From assembly GCF_007845675.1 (NCBI RefSeq), contig NZ_VOBR01000030.1:1-64000 (forward strand): 64,000 nucleotides of DNA, written 5' to 3'. Below are positions 53,008 to 61,513 of this stretch, piece by piece. A model generated the notes under the pieces. The model had not been told where the DNA came from. It did no database searches and saw nothing but the letters and a program-made list of their open reading frames with translations. Numbering within the stretch: the first letter of the stretch is position 1; every line of letters begins with the position of its first letter. A program made the translations under genes and the position numbers. This stretch comes from Lentzea tibetensis. GTDB taxonomy: Bacteria; Actinomycetota; Actinomycetes; Mycobacteriales; Pseudonocardiaceae.

Positions 53008-54276
53008 ATGGGTATGCTCAAATCCAGGAAAGCTTTCAGGGTGTTCTCGTTAGGCATGGCCGCGGTACTCGCGGCCGCCGGTTGTTCGAGCGGAACGGCA
53101 GAAGAGAGAGAGCCCGCCGCGCAGAACGTGACCGTGACCTGGTGGGACTACTTCGGCTACTCGCCTGGTTCGAACAAGGCGGTGGAAGCGCTGATCACGC
53201 GATACCAGGAGGCGCACCCGAACGTTCAGATCAACAGAACCGCGATCCCGTTTCCCGAGTTCCACACCAAGATCGTCGAATCGGTCTCAGCGGGGACCTT
53301 TCCGGACATCGCGGTGATCGACACCCCGGACGTGCCGCTGCTGGCCAGCCAGGGCGCGCTCGCCGACCTGACGGGGCGCTACAAGGGGTGGAGCAAGAGC
53401 AACCAGTTCCTCGAACCGGTGCTCGAGAGCGTCAACCACGACGACAAGCTGTACGGGGTCCCGCTGCGCAGCAACACGACCGCGCTGATCTACAACAAGG
53501 ACCTGTTCGGCAAGGCCGGGATCGCGGGCCCGCCGGCGACGTGGGCCGACCTGCGGGCCAACGCGAAGGCGCTCACCAAGGACGGCGCGTCCGGACTGTG
53601 CTTCGCGGCTGGTCCCAACGAGTCGACCACGTTCAACGTGCTGCCGTTCGTGTGGATGGCGGGCGGTGACGTCACGGCGATCAACGACAAGCCCGCGGTC
53701 GAGGCGCTGACCTACGTGCACGACCTGTTCAACGTGGACAAGAGCGTGCCGGAGGCGGCGCTGCGCTGGACGCACTCCGACGTCGAGAAGGAGTTCGTCG
53801 CCGGTCGCTGCGCGATGATGATCAACGGCCCGTGGGTGCTGCCCGGCATGCAGAAGGCGACCTTCCAGTGGGGCACCGCGCCGCTGGCCGCGGGCAGCAA
53901 GGGCGTCGTGTCGCCGCTCGGCGGTGAGGCGTGGGTCGTCGGCGCGAAGAGCAACAACGCCGACGTCGCGTGGGACGTGCTGACCTGGCTCGCCGAGTCG
54001 CGCAACAGCGCGCACGAGTTCGGCAGCGGGCTCGGCTCCATCCCGAACCGCAACGACACGCTCAACGACCCGGTGTGGAAGTGGGGTCCCGGTGTCGGCG
54101 CGTTCATCAGCGAGATGCTGTCGACCCGGTCGCGCAGCCAGTACGGACCCAAGTACGCCAGGGTGTCGGAGGCGATCTGGACCATGACGCACCAGGTGGT
54201 GAAGAAGGAGAAGAAGCCACAGGCCGCGGCCAACGACGCGCAGGCGACGATCAGACCGCTGCTGCCGTCGAGCTGA
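53008..54276 (+). CDS. Sugar ABC transporter binding lipoprotein 2
   Basis: 422 aa from the ATG at 53008 (GAGG eight bases upstream); an ATG at 53014 is also possible. The lipobox is AAAGC after a hydrophobic stretch. It shares with its paralogue TWWDYFGYSP, FPDIAVIDTPDVPLLASQ, YGVPLRSNTTALIYN, SDVEKEF and GGEAWVVGAKS. It is the proximal binding protein of the operon, because its stop overlaps the MalF-type permease ATG by one base. Two binding proteins for one permease pair would broaden the substrate range, or one may act only as a sensor or scavenger. Confidence 0.92.
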   Translation: MGMLKSRKAFRVFSLGMAAVLAAAGCSSGTAEEREPAAQNVTVTWWDYFGYSPGSNKAVEALITRYQEAHPNVQINRTAIPFPEFHTKIVESVSAGTFPDIAVIDTPDVPLLASQGALADLTGRYKGWSKSNQFLEPVLESVNHDDKLYGVPLRSNTTALIYNKDLFGKAGIAGPPATWADLRANAKALTKDGASGLCFAAGPNESTTFNVLPFVWMAGGDVTAINDKPAVEALTYVHDLFNVDKSVPEAALRWTHSDVEKEFVAGRCAMMINGPWVLPGMQKATFQWGTAPLAAGSKGVVSPLGGEAWVVGAKSNNADVAWDVLTWLAESRNSAHEFGSGLGSIPNRNDTLNDPVWKWGPGVGAFISEMLSTRSRSQYGPKYARVSEAIWTMTHQVVKKEKKPQAAANDAQATIRPLLPSS

Positions 54277-55127
54277 TGCGCAGGCTGACTCCGTATCTGT
54301 TCGTACTGCCCGCGGTGCTCTTCCTCGGAGCGCTGCTGGTCTACCCGGTCGTGCTCAACGTGCTGATGTCCTTCCAGGACGTGAGCGCGGGGAACCTGCT
54401 CGGCGGCGCCGAGTGGATCGGGTTCGAGAACTACCGCGCGGCCTTCGCCGATGAGGTCTTCGTCGACGCGGCGTGGCACTCGGTGACCTACGCCGCGGTG
54501 TCGGTGGTCGTGCAGCTCGTGGCCGGGACGGGACTGGCGCTGTTCTACGCCCAGTCCTTTCCCGGCGCACGGGCGCTGCGCTCGCTGTACATGATCGCGT
54601 ACGCGATTCCCGTCGTGGTGTCGGCGGAGCTGTTCCGCTGGCTGCTCGACGGGCGCTCGGGTTTCGTGAACTGGGTGCTCGGCACGCGTGACGTGTTCTG
54701 GCTCGCCGACACCTCCCTCGCGCTGCCCGCGGTGATCGGAATCCAGGTGTGGCTGGGCGTGCCGTTCGTGCTGGTGTCGCTGACGGCCGGGCTGGTGGCG
54801 ATCCCCCGTGAGTTCGGTGAGGCCGCGCTGATCGACGGCGCGTCGGCGTGGCAGCGGTTCCGGTGGGTCACCTGGCCGCTGCTGCGCCCCGTCGTCGCCG
54901 CCACGGCCGTGCTGTCGACGATCTTCACCTTGAAGAGCTTCGACCTGGTGTGGATCGCGACGCAGGGCGGTCCGGCAGGCGCGTCCGAGATCCTGCCGAC
55001 GCTGGCCTACCGGCTGGTGTTCACGTCGTTCCTGTTCGGCAAGGGCGCGGCGATCATGAACGTGATCTTCGCCGTGCTCTTCGTGCTGTCGCTGCTGTAC
55101 CTGCGCACCGACCGGAGGACGTCGTGA
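54276..55127 (+). CDS. Sugar ABC transporter permease, MalF type
   Basis: 283 aa, six transmembrane segments (PYLFVLPAVLFLGALLVYPVV first). The cytoplasmic EAA loop that contacts the ATPase is EFGEAALIDGASAWQRFRWVTWPLLRP in outline. Together with the next gene it forms the channel. No ATPase of the MalK/MsiK type follows; in actinomycetes a shared MsiK encoded elsewhere usually powers such importers. Confidence 0.92.
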   Translation: MRRLTPYLFVLPAVLFLGALLVYPVVLNVLMSFQDVSAGNLLGGAEWIGFENYRAAFADEVFVDAAWHSVTYAAVSVVVQLVAGTGLALFYAQSFPGARALRSLYMIAYAIPVVVSAELFRWLLDGRSGFVNWVLGTRDVFWLADTSLALPAVIGIQVWLGVPFVLVSLTAGLVAIPREFGEAALIDGASAWQRFRWVTWPLLRPVVAATAVLSTIFTLKSFDLVWIATQGGPAGASEILPTLAYRLVFTSFLFGKGAAIMNVIFAVLFVLSLLYLRTDRRTS

Positions 55128-55924
55128 AGCGGGTCATCGGCGTCGTGCTCGTGCTGGTCTACCTGTTCCCGGTGTACTGGATGGTCTCCGCGTCGTTCAA
55201 GACGCCCGCCGAGCTCGCGTCCGTGCGGCTGGTCCCGAGTTCCCTGTCGCTCGACACGTGGACCGCGCGGATCTTCGACGACCCGCGCGTGCTGCGGTAC
55301 GTGTTGAACAGCGTGATCGTCGCGTCCGGGACCATGGTGCTCACGCTGGTGCTCGGCATTCCGGCCGCGTACGCACTGGCCCGGCTTCCGTTGCGCGGCA
55401 AGCCGGTGCTGATGCTGATGATGCTGTCCAGCCTCATGTTCCCGGCGATCATGCTGGCCACGCCGCTGTTCGTGGTGTTCAGCAGGCTCGGGCTGACCGA
55501 CAGCTACCTCGGTCTGATCCTGGCCGACACAACGCTCGCCCTGCCTTACTCGATCGTGCTACTTCGACCGGCGTTCGCCGCCGTACCGCGGGACTACAGC
55601 GAGGCCGCGCTGATCGACGGCTGCTCACCGTTCGGTGTGTTCGCCCGGATCATCGTGCCGCTGGTGATGCCGGGCATCGCGACCGTGGCGGTGCTGGCGT
55701 TCCTGTGGGGCTGGGGCGACCTGGTGTTCGCGCTGACGCTCGCGACCGAGGACTCGATGCGGCCGGTGACCACCGGCCTGTGGGGCTTCTTCGGTGCCAC
55801 GACCAGCGACTGGGCGGGCGCGATGGCGTTCTCGACCGTCGCGATGCTGCCCCCGCTGGTGGTGTTCCTGTTGACCCAGCGGCTGGTGGTCAGCGGTGTC
55901 GCGGCGGGAGGCACCAAGGGGTAG
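55124..55924 (+). CDS. Sugar ABC transporter permease, MalG type
   Basis: 266 aa from a GTG overlapping the MalF-type stop (GTGA). Six hydrophobic segments and the EAA loop (YSEAALIDGCSPFGVFARII in outline) are present. The N-terminal segment VLVLVYLFPVYWMVSASFKTPAE is the usual MalG beginning. It ends the importer operon, since the following ABC genes belong to an exporter family. Confidence 0.92.
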   Translation: MKRVIGVVLVLVYLFPVYWMVSASFKTPAELASVRLVPSSLSLDTWTARIFDDPRVLRYVLNSVIVASGTMVLTLVLGIPAAYALARLPLRGKPVLMLMMLSSLMFPAIMLATPLFVVFSRLGLTDSYLGLILADTTLALPYSIVLLRPAFAAVPRDYSEAALIDGCSPFGVFARIIVPLVMPGIATVAVLAFLWGWGDLVFALTLATEDSMRPVTTGLWGFFGATTSDWAGAMAFSTVAMLPPLVVFLLTQRLVVSGVAAGGTKG

Positions 55925-55937
55925 GTACCTTGGATTC

Positions 55938-56651
55938 GTGCGGTTGCTGGGGGTCGGTAAGAGGTACGGGCGCGGACCGTGGGTGCTGCGTGATCTCAGC
56001 TTGGACGTGTCCGGGCTCGTGGTGCTGACCGGCGGCAACGGGTCGGGCAAGTCCACGCTGCTGCGGATCGTCGCCGGGGTGACGTGTCCGACCGAGGGGC
56101 GTGTCGTGGACCGTCCCGCCTCGGTGGGGTACGTGCCCGAGCGGTTCCCATCGGATGTGCGGATGTCCGTGCGGGACTACCTCCGGCACATGTCCGCGAT
56201 TCGCGGGGCGTCCGGCGAGGTGCTGGAGCGGCTCGGGTTCCGCGGGTCGATGACCGCGCCCATGGCGACGCTGTCCAAGGGCAACACGCAGAAGGTCGCG
56301 CTGGCACAGGCTTTCGCGGCCACGGACCTGCTGGTGCTGGACGAGCCGTTCTCCGGTCTGGACACCGCCGCGTCGGTGGCGCTCGTCGAGATGCTCGCGG
56401 AACGGACGGCCGTGGTCGCGGACCACGAGGGGCACCTGCCGTCCGCGCAGGTCGTGTCGCTGTCGGGCGCGCACGTGACGATCGAGTTCAGCCGGGCGTC
56501 CGGATTGGGTGAACTGTCCGATCTGGACGGTGTGCGGTCGGTGGAACCGCGGGGGACGGGAGCACGGGTGCTGGTGGAGCCCGCGCACAGCGACACGGTA
56601 CTCGCCGAGGCGTTGCGGCTGGGCTGCTCGGTCCGGAGCGTGCGGTCGTGA
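55938..56651 (+). CDS. ABC transporter ATPase, ABC-2 exporter type
   Basis: 237 aa from the GTG at 55938; no good ribosome site is seen, and a longer frame from 55896 overlaps the permease gene. Walker A is GGNGSGKSTLL, the signature reads LSKGNTQKVALAQAF and Walker B LLVLDEPFSGLD. The D-loop is intact, and the H-loop lies in VVADHEGH. The variant signature (LSKGNTQK) and the small size fit ATPases that pair with ABC-2 membrane proteins, not the sugar importer upstream. It overlaps the next gene by 4 nt. Confidence 0.88.
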   Translation: MRLLGVGKRYGRGPWVLRDLSLDVSGLVVLTGGNGSGKSTLLRIVAGVTCPTEGRVVDRPASVGYVPERFPSDVRMSVRDYLRHMSAIRGASGEVLERLGFRGSMTAPMATLSKGNTQKVALAQAFAATDLLVLDEPFSGLDTAASVALVEMLAERTAVVADHEGHLPSAQVVSLSGAHVTIEFSRASGLGELSDLDGVRSVEPRGTGARVLVEPAHSDTVLAEALRLGCSVRSVRS

Positions 56652-57289
56652 CGGCGCTGGTGCGGTACCTCGCCGCCGATGTCCTGCGCGGGCAGCGTTT
56701 TCTCGCGCCACTGTTGGTGTACTGCGGTGTGCTCGGGATGCTCTTCTTCGACGACCCAGGGCCCGCGTTGCAGGCCTACGCCGGGTCGTGCGCGCTGATC
56801 TACCCGATCACGGCGTGGCTGGCGGTGGTGATCGCGACGTCCGAGGACCAGGCACGGCGCGAGATCACCGTCGTCACCGCGGGCGGCTGGCGGCCGGTGC
56901 TGGGCGCGGTGGCCGTGTTGTCCGCCCTGTTCACGGTCGTGCTGGCCGTGATGGCGACTTTGCTGCCGGTGCTGACGAACACGCGCCCGTACCAGGTCTC
57001 CTGGGTGCTCGCGGGGTTCGCGGCGCACGTCGTGTGCGGGTTCCTGGGCACGGGAGTCGGGTTGCTCTTCGCACGGCCGGTGCTGCGGTCGATCGGGCAC
57101 ACCGTGCTCGCCGTGTTCGGCGTCGTGGTGCTGACGTACCCGCTGGGCCCGCGCTCGCCGCTGGGCTGGGTGCTCGACATGTTCGGCGCGGACCGGGTGA
57201 GCACCGCGCTGGTGTGGTCGGGCCTCGCCTCGGTGGTGCTGGTCGTCGCCGCGGTGCTGCTGGGCCTGCGCGCCACCCGGCGGACGTGA
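56648..57289 (+). CDS. ABC-2-type membrane protein
   Basis: 213 aa from a GTG overlapping the ATPase stop. About six hydrophobic segments are visible (FLAPLLVYCGVLGMLFF, SCALIYPITAWLAVVIA, VLGAVAVLSALFTVVLAVM, and three more). It is the membrane partner of the ATPase; together they probably export or remove a hydrophobic compound or peptide. Its stop overlaps the start of the AfsR-type regulator (TGATG), so all three genes form one unit. Confidence 0.8.
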   Translation: MTALVRYLAADVLRGQRFLAPLLVYCGVLGMLFFDDPGPALQAYAGSCALIYPITAWLAVVIATSEDQARREITVVTAGGWRPVLGAVAVLSALFTVVLAVMATLLPVLTNTRPYQVSWVLAGFAAHVVCGFLGTGVGLLFARPVLRSIGHTVLAVFGVVVLTYPLGPRSPLGWVLDMFGADRVSTALVWSGLASVVLVVAAVLLGLRATRRT

Positions 57290-60021
57290 TGCGGATCGGG
57301 CTGCTCGGCCCGCTCGTCGTGGAGACCGACGACGGCGAACCCGTTGACGTGCGCGGGAAACGCCTGCGGTGGCTGCTGATCCGGCTCGCGATGAAGCCGG
57401 GTGTCGTGGTGCCCGCCGACCACCTGATCGCGGACCTGTGGGGCGACGAGCCGCCGGTGGACGGCGCCGCCGCGCTGCAGTCCGCGGTGTCGCGGCTGCG
57501 CAGGGCGCTGCCGGAGCCGGTGATCGTGTCGAAGCACCCCGGCTACTACCTGGACGTGCCGCCGGAGCACGTCGACGTGCGGCGGTTCGAACGGACGCTG
57601 GACCCGGCGCTGTGGCGCGGCGAGCCGTTCGAGGACGCGCCGTTCGCCGAACGTGCCGCCGCGCGCTTGAAGGAGGTGCGGTGCGACATGCTCGGCCTCG
57701 AGCAGTTCGCCACCGAGAACCCGCTGCGCGAGGATCTCCAGGCGCGGCTCATGCTCGCGCTGCACGCGTCCGGCAGGCGGTCGGACGCGCTCGCGGTGTA
57801 CGAGCGGACGCGAGTGGTGCTGGCCGAGGAGCTCGGCGTCTCGCCCGGAGCCGAGCTGGCCGAGGCGCACCTGACCGTGCTGCGCACCGAACCCGAGCGC
57901 CGCAGGGGAAACCTGCCGGCACCGGTGAGCTCGCTGGTCGGCAGGGCGGACGACCTCGCGCGGATCGCCGCGCTGCTGGCCGAGCACCGGCTGGTCACGC
58001 TGACCGGGTTCGGCGGCGTCGGCAAGACGCGGCTGGCCGTGACGCACGCGCGGTCGTGCGAGGAGGCGTGGCTGGTCGAGCTGGACTCCGCGGCCGACCC
58101 GCTGTCCGCGCTGGACGCCGCGCTCGGGCCGAACCCGCTCGCGGCGGACCCGTTCGCGCGCCTCGGGTCGTGCCTGGTGGTGCTGGACAACTGCGAGCAC
58201 GTGGTGGAGTCGGCCGCCGCGCTGTGCGCACGGCTGCTGGCTGCAGCACCGGGCGTGCGGGTGCTCGCGACGAGCCGCGAACCGCTCGGCATCCCCGGCG
58301 AGGTCGTGCACCCGGTGGCGCCACTGGACTCCGCGCACGCCGTCGAGCTGTTCTCCGCACGGGTCGGTCGCCCGGTGCGGGGTGCCGAGCGGCTGTGCCG
58401 CGAGCTCGACGGGATCCCGCTGGCGCTGGAGCTCGCCGCGGCACGGGCGCGGACGCTGACGGTCGCCGAGCTGACCTCCCGGCTGGACAGCAGGTTGCAG
58501 CTGCTCGACCGCGGCGTGCGCACCGGCCCCGCGCGGCACCGGACGCTGCGCGCCGTCGTCGACTGGAGCTGGGACCTGCTGCCGGACGACGAGCGGTCGC
58601 TGCTGAGCAGGCTGTCGGTGTTCGCCGGTGGTGCCACCGCCGAGGCCGTCACCGTCGTCACCGGCGCGGACGACCTGTGGAGCACCGTCGACCTGCTGTC
58701 CGCGCTGGTGGACAAGTCGCTGGTCGTCCGGTCCGGCGACCGGTACCGGCTGCTGGCGACCGTCCGCGAGTACGCGTCCGAACGGCTGACCGATCAGCAC
58801 GTGCGCTTCGCTCACGCCGTGTACTACAGCTCGCTGGCCGCACGCCTGGAACCGGTGCTGCGCACGGCGGACCAGCTCGCCGCACTGTCCACTTCGGAGA
58901 CCGAGCGCGGCAACCTCGACGCCGCACTGGACTTCCTGGTCTCCGGTGGGCACTTCGCGTTCGCGGCTCGCCTGATCGCTTCTCGCGCGTGGCACTGGCT
59001 GGTGATGACCAGACGGTTCGACGAGCTGCGGCGGTGGGCGTCGCTGGTGCCGGACGACCCGCTGTGCACCGCGCTCGCGAACCTGGGTGAGCCCGCGGCC
59101 CGTCCCGCGCTGCTGCGGTTGTGGGACACCGAGACGCCCACCGCGCTCTGCGCGATGCTGCTGACCAACGGGCAGGTGTGGGGTCAGCAGGAAGTGGCGT
59201 CCCGGCTGTGGGACCTGTCGTTCCGCATGGACGACGGCACCGACCGGTGGAACGCGGGCTTCGCCGCGTTGCTGCGCGGCGTGATCGCCGGTGAGTTCAG
59301 CGCCGGTTCCGCGCACTACGCCGAGGAGATGTACGAGGACGCGCTGCTGGAGTTCCAGGCCGTCGGCGACCGCTGGGCGATCGTGTACGCCCTGTCCTGC
59401 CTGGCGATGGTGCTCACCAACCGCGGCGCGTTCGCCGACGCTCTGTCCGCTCTGGAACAGGCGGGGTCGATCGCCGCGGAGCTGGGCGACGTGCTGGTAC
59501 CGATGTCACTGCTGGTGCAGACGGCGCGGCTGCGCGCCCGCACCGGCGACCTGGCGGGCGCCCGCGCGGACCTGGACCGCGCGGGTCCGCCCTTCGACGC
59601 GCTGGAACGGGCCCGCATCGCGCAGGCCCGCGCCGACATCGCCTACTTCTCCGGTGACCTCACCGCGGCCGCGATGCTGTACCGCGCCGCACTGGCGGTC
59701 GACGTTCACGTTGCCGCACACCAGTTCCGCGCCACCCTCCACACCGGACTCGCGCTCGCGCTGACCCGGCTCGGCGACCTGGACACCGCCCGCGCCGAGC
59801 ACAGCACCGCGCTGGAGGTCGTGTCCGCGTCGGCCGACGGCCCCGCTCGTGCGCTCGTGTGGGAGGGCTACGCGGACTGGCTCGGCGCCACCGGCGACCT
59901 GCCGGGTGCGCTGGCCGCGTTGCGGAAGGCCGAGTCGCTTCGTGGTGCGAACTTGAGCAGCGACCCGGCGGTGGTCGCGTTGCGCGGCCGGTGTGAGGCG
60001 GAAGTAGTCGCTGATCGCTGA
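57289..60021 (+). CDS. AfsR/SARP-type regulator with NTPase and repeat domains
   Basis: 910 aa. The N-terminus has an OmpR-like winged helix (MRIGLLGPLVVETDDG, RLRWLLIRLAMKPGVVV, ALQSAVSRLRRALP) followed by the bacterial transcriptional activation domain (ENPLREDLQARLMLALHASG, ALAVYERTRVVLAEELG). An NB-ARC-like NTPase comes next (LTGFGGVGKTRLAV, LVVLDNCEHV, GIPLALELAAARA), then TPR-type repeats. Such proteins activate secondary-metabolite or transport genes. It is translationally linked to the ABC exporter. The last about 19 residues are encoded by a segment that duplicates, antisense, the 3' end of the neighbouring monooxygenase gene, so the C-terminus has probably been replaced. Confidence 0.9.
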   Translation: MRIGLLGPLVVETDDGEPVDVRGKRLRWLLIRLAMKPGVVVPADHLIADLWGDEPPVDGAAALQSAVSRLRRALPEPVIVSKHPGYYLDVPPEHVDVRRFERTLDPALWRGEPFEDAPFAERAAARLKEVRCDMLGLEQFATENPLREDLQARLMLALHASGRRSDALAVYERTRVVLAEELGVSPGAELAEAHLTVLRTEPERRRGNLPAPVSSLVGRADDLARIAALLAEHRLVTLTGFGGVGKTRLAVTHARSCEEAWLVELDSAADPLSALDAALGPNPLAADPFARLGSCLVVLDNCEHVVESAAALCARLLAAAPGVRVLATSREPLGIPGEVVHPVAPLDSAHAVELFSARVGRPVRGAERLCRELDGIPLALELAAARARTLTVAELTSRLDSRLQLLDRGVRTGPARHRTLRAVVDWSWDLLPDDERSLLSRLSVFAGGATAEAVTVVTGADDLWSTVDLLSALVDKSLVVRSGDRYRLLATVREYASERLTDQHVRFAHAVYYSSLAARLEPVLRTADQLAALSTSETERGNLDAALDFLVSGGHFAFAARLIASRAWHWLVMTRRFDELRRWASLVPDDPLCTALANLGEPAARPALLRLWDTETPTALCAMLLTNGQVWGQQEVASRLWDLSFRMDDGTDRWNAGFAALLRGVIAGEFSAGSAHYAEEMYEDALLEFQAVGDRWAIVYALSCLAMVLTNRGAFADALSALEQAGSIAAELGDVLVPMSLLVQTARLRARTGDLAGARADLDRAGPPFDALERARIAQARADIAYFSGDLTAAAMLYRAALAVDVHVAAHQFRATLHTGLALALTRLGDLDTARAEHSTALEVVSASADGPARALVWEGYADWLGATGDLPGALAALRKAESLRGANLSSDPAVVALRGRCEAEVVADR

Positions 60022-60230
60022 CCGGCCGGTCGTGGCGCTGTGTCGGTCGGGTCGGACGAGCATCGGGTTGTCGCGTGTCGTGGTGGACGGGGCCGCGTGG
60101 CTACGCGGCGCGATCCCGAACGGTGACCCGGCGGTGGTCGTGTTGCGCGGCCGGTGTGAGGCGGAAGTAGTCGTCGATGGCTGACCGGCCGATCGCGGCG
60201 ACGTACCCGTCGGGCCGCACGAGCACCGGG
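59962..60230. repeat. Direct duplication across convergent gene ends
   Basis: About 76 bp from 59962 recur from 60125 (offset 163) with roughly six differences, and weaker similarity continues for another 30 bp. Copy 1 forms the end of the AfsR-type gene and copy 2 the end of the minus-strand monooxygenase gene. The 60022-60100 spacer between the two stops holds only this duplicated material and unique filler. Confidence 0.8.
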
Positions 60231-61396
60231 CCGTCCGCGCGTTCGAGTGTGGTGAAGTGCGTGCCGCGCAACAGGTCGAAGACGCGGCCCTGCTCGACGA
60301 GCCCGTCCGGCATCCGGTCGCCCACCTGCAGTCCGGGCGCGTCGGGGTCGTCGCGGTAGCTGAGACTCAGCTGCAGGGTGTCCTCGTCGCGCTCGAACCT
60401 CCCGCTGGTGTGCAACCTCGTGGTGATGCCGAGCATGGACTCGGCGACCGGCTTGCGCTCGGACTCGTAGGTGTCGAGCAGCGCGTCGATGCCGAGCTTC
60501 CAGCCGAGGTTGTAGGCGTCCTGGATGCCGGTGTTCATGCCCTGCCCGCCCGCGGGGGAGTGCACGTGCGCGGCGTCCCCGGCGAGGAACACCCGGCCCA
60601 CCCGGAACCGGTCCACCATGCGGATGTTGACCCGGTACAGCGAGCTCCACGTGACCTCGGTGATCTCGACGTCGTCGCGGTACCTGCCGATGATCGCCCG
60701 GAAGTGCTCCAGCGTCGGCTCGCCGTCGCCGGTCGCCTGGAACTGGTAGAGGTCGGTCGCGGGCAAGGGGCACAGCCCGACGAACCCGGTCTGGTCACCC
60801 CAGCCGTGCCAGTACTCGCGGTCCAGGCCGGTCGCCCGCACGTCGCCGACGAGCAGGCGCTGGTCCTCCCACGTCTCGCCGAGGAAGCCGACGCCGAGGT
60901 GCTTGCGCACGAAGCTCTTCCCGCCGTCGCAGCCGACGAGGTAGCGCGCGCTGACGGTCTCACCGTTGCCGAGCGTGGCGGTGACGTGCTCGTCGTCCTG
61001 GTGGAAACCCGTGAGCGCGGTGCCGAACTCGACCGCGCCGCCGAGCCGGTCGCGCAGGATCTGCTCGACCCGGAACTGGGGGATGATCAACGTGCTCGCG
61101 TACGGCCGGTCCGGTGTGGGATGGCGGCCCTCGTGCATGTCCAGCTCACGCAGGACCTCGCGGTCCCGGTAGTGGCGCATCCGCACGTGGAACCGGCCGT
61201 TCGCGAGGATCTCGTCGATGAGGCCGAGGTCGTCGAAGACCTCCATGCTGCGCGGCTGCAGTCCCTTGCCGCGCGACCCGTGGAACGGTCCCGGCGCCGC
61301 GTCGACGATGCGGAACGGCACGCCCCTGCGGGCGAGGTCGACGGCCAGCGTGAGCCCGGTCGGCCCCGCCCCGATGATCAGTACCTGCGTGTCCAT
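60101..61396 (-). CDS. FAD-dependent aromatic monooxygenase (PHBH type)
   Basis: 431 aa from the ATG at 61396; the longer start at 61462 lies inside the terminator of the upstream gene. VLIIGAGPTGLTLAVDLARRG binds FAD, GCDGGKSFVRK is the DG motif and FLAGDAAHVHSPAGGQGMN the GD motif, in the order of class A flavin monooxygenases. GVPFRIVDAAPGPFHGSRGKG continues the FAD site. The C-terminal thioredoxin-like region (residues 380-431) is shortened, ending LVRPDGYVAAIG and a basic tail. It would hydroxylate a phenolic or polyketide substrate with NAD(P)H and O2. It may serve a pathway with the AfsR-type gene, but no such cluster is seen here. Confidence 0.88.
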   Translation of the reverse strand: MDTQVLIIGAGPTGLTLAVDLARRGVPFRIVDAAPGPFHGSRGKGLQPRSMEVFDDLGLIDEILANGRFHVRMRHYRDREVLRELDMHEGRHPTPDRPYASTLIIPQFRVEQILRDRLGGAVEFGTALTGFHQDDEHVTATLGNGETVSARYLVGCDGGKSFVRKHLGVGFLGETWEDQRLLVGDVRATGLDREYWHGWGDQTGFVGLCPLPATDLYQFQATGDGEPTLEHFRAIIGRYRDDVEITEVTWSSLYRVNIRMVDRFRVGRVFLAGDAAHVHSPAGGQGMNTGIQDAYNLGWKLGIDALLDTYESERKPVAESMLGITTRLHTSGRFERDEDTLQLSLSYRDDPDAPGLQVGDRMPDGLVEQGRVFDLLRGTHFTTLERADGPVLVRPDGYVAAIGRSAIDDYFRLTPAAQHDHRRVTVRDRAA

Positions 61397-61464
61397 GGGC
61401 CGAGCCTGACCGGCCGCGCTGTCACGCCCCTGCTGCGCCGCTGTCACGAGCTGTCCCGACATGC

Positions 61465-61499
61465 GAAAGGGCGCTCCCCGTGACGGGAAGCGCCCTTCA
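61465..61499 (-). terminator. Terminator of the Pro/Gln-rich membrane protein gene
   Basis: On the minus strand AAGGGCGCTTCCC pairs with GGGAGCGCCCTT around a 6-base loop and is followed by TTTCG. It begins about 15 nt after the stop at 61514. It also blocks read-through toward the monooxygenase gene. Confidence 0.75.
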
Positions 61500-61513
61500 G
61501 CAGTGCGGTGTCG

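Noticed and set aside
55896-56651. The ATPase at 55938 as the motor of the sugar importer
   Set aside because: It lacks the MalK-type C-terminal regulatory domain and pairs by overlap with an ABC-2-type membrane protein instead.
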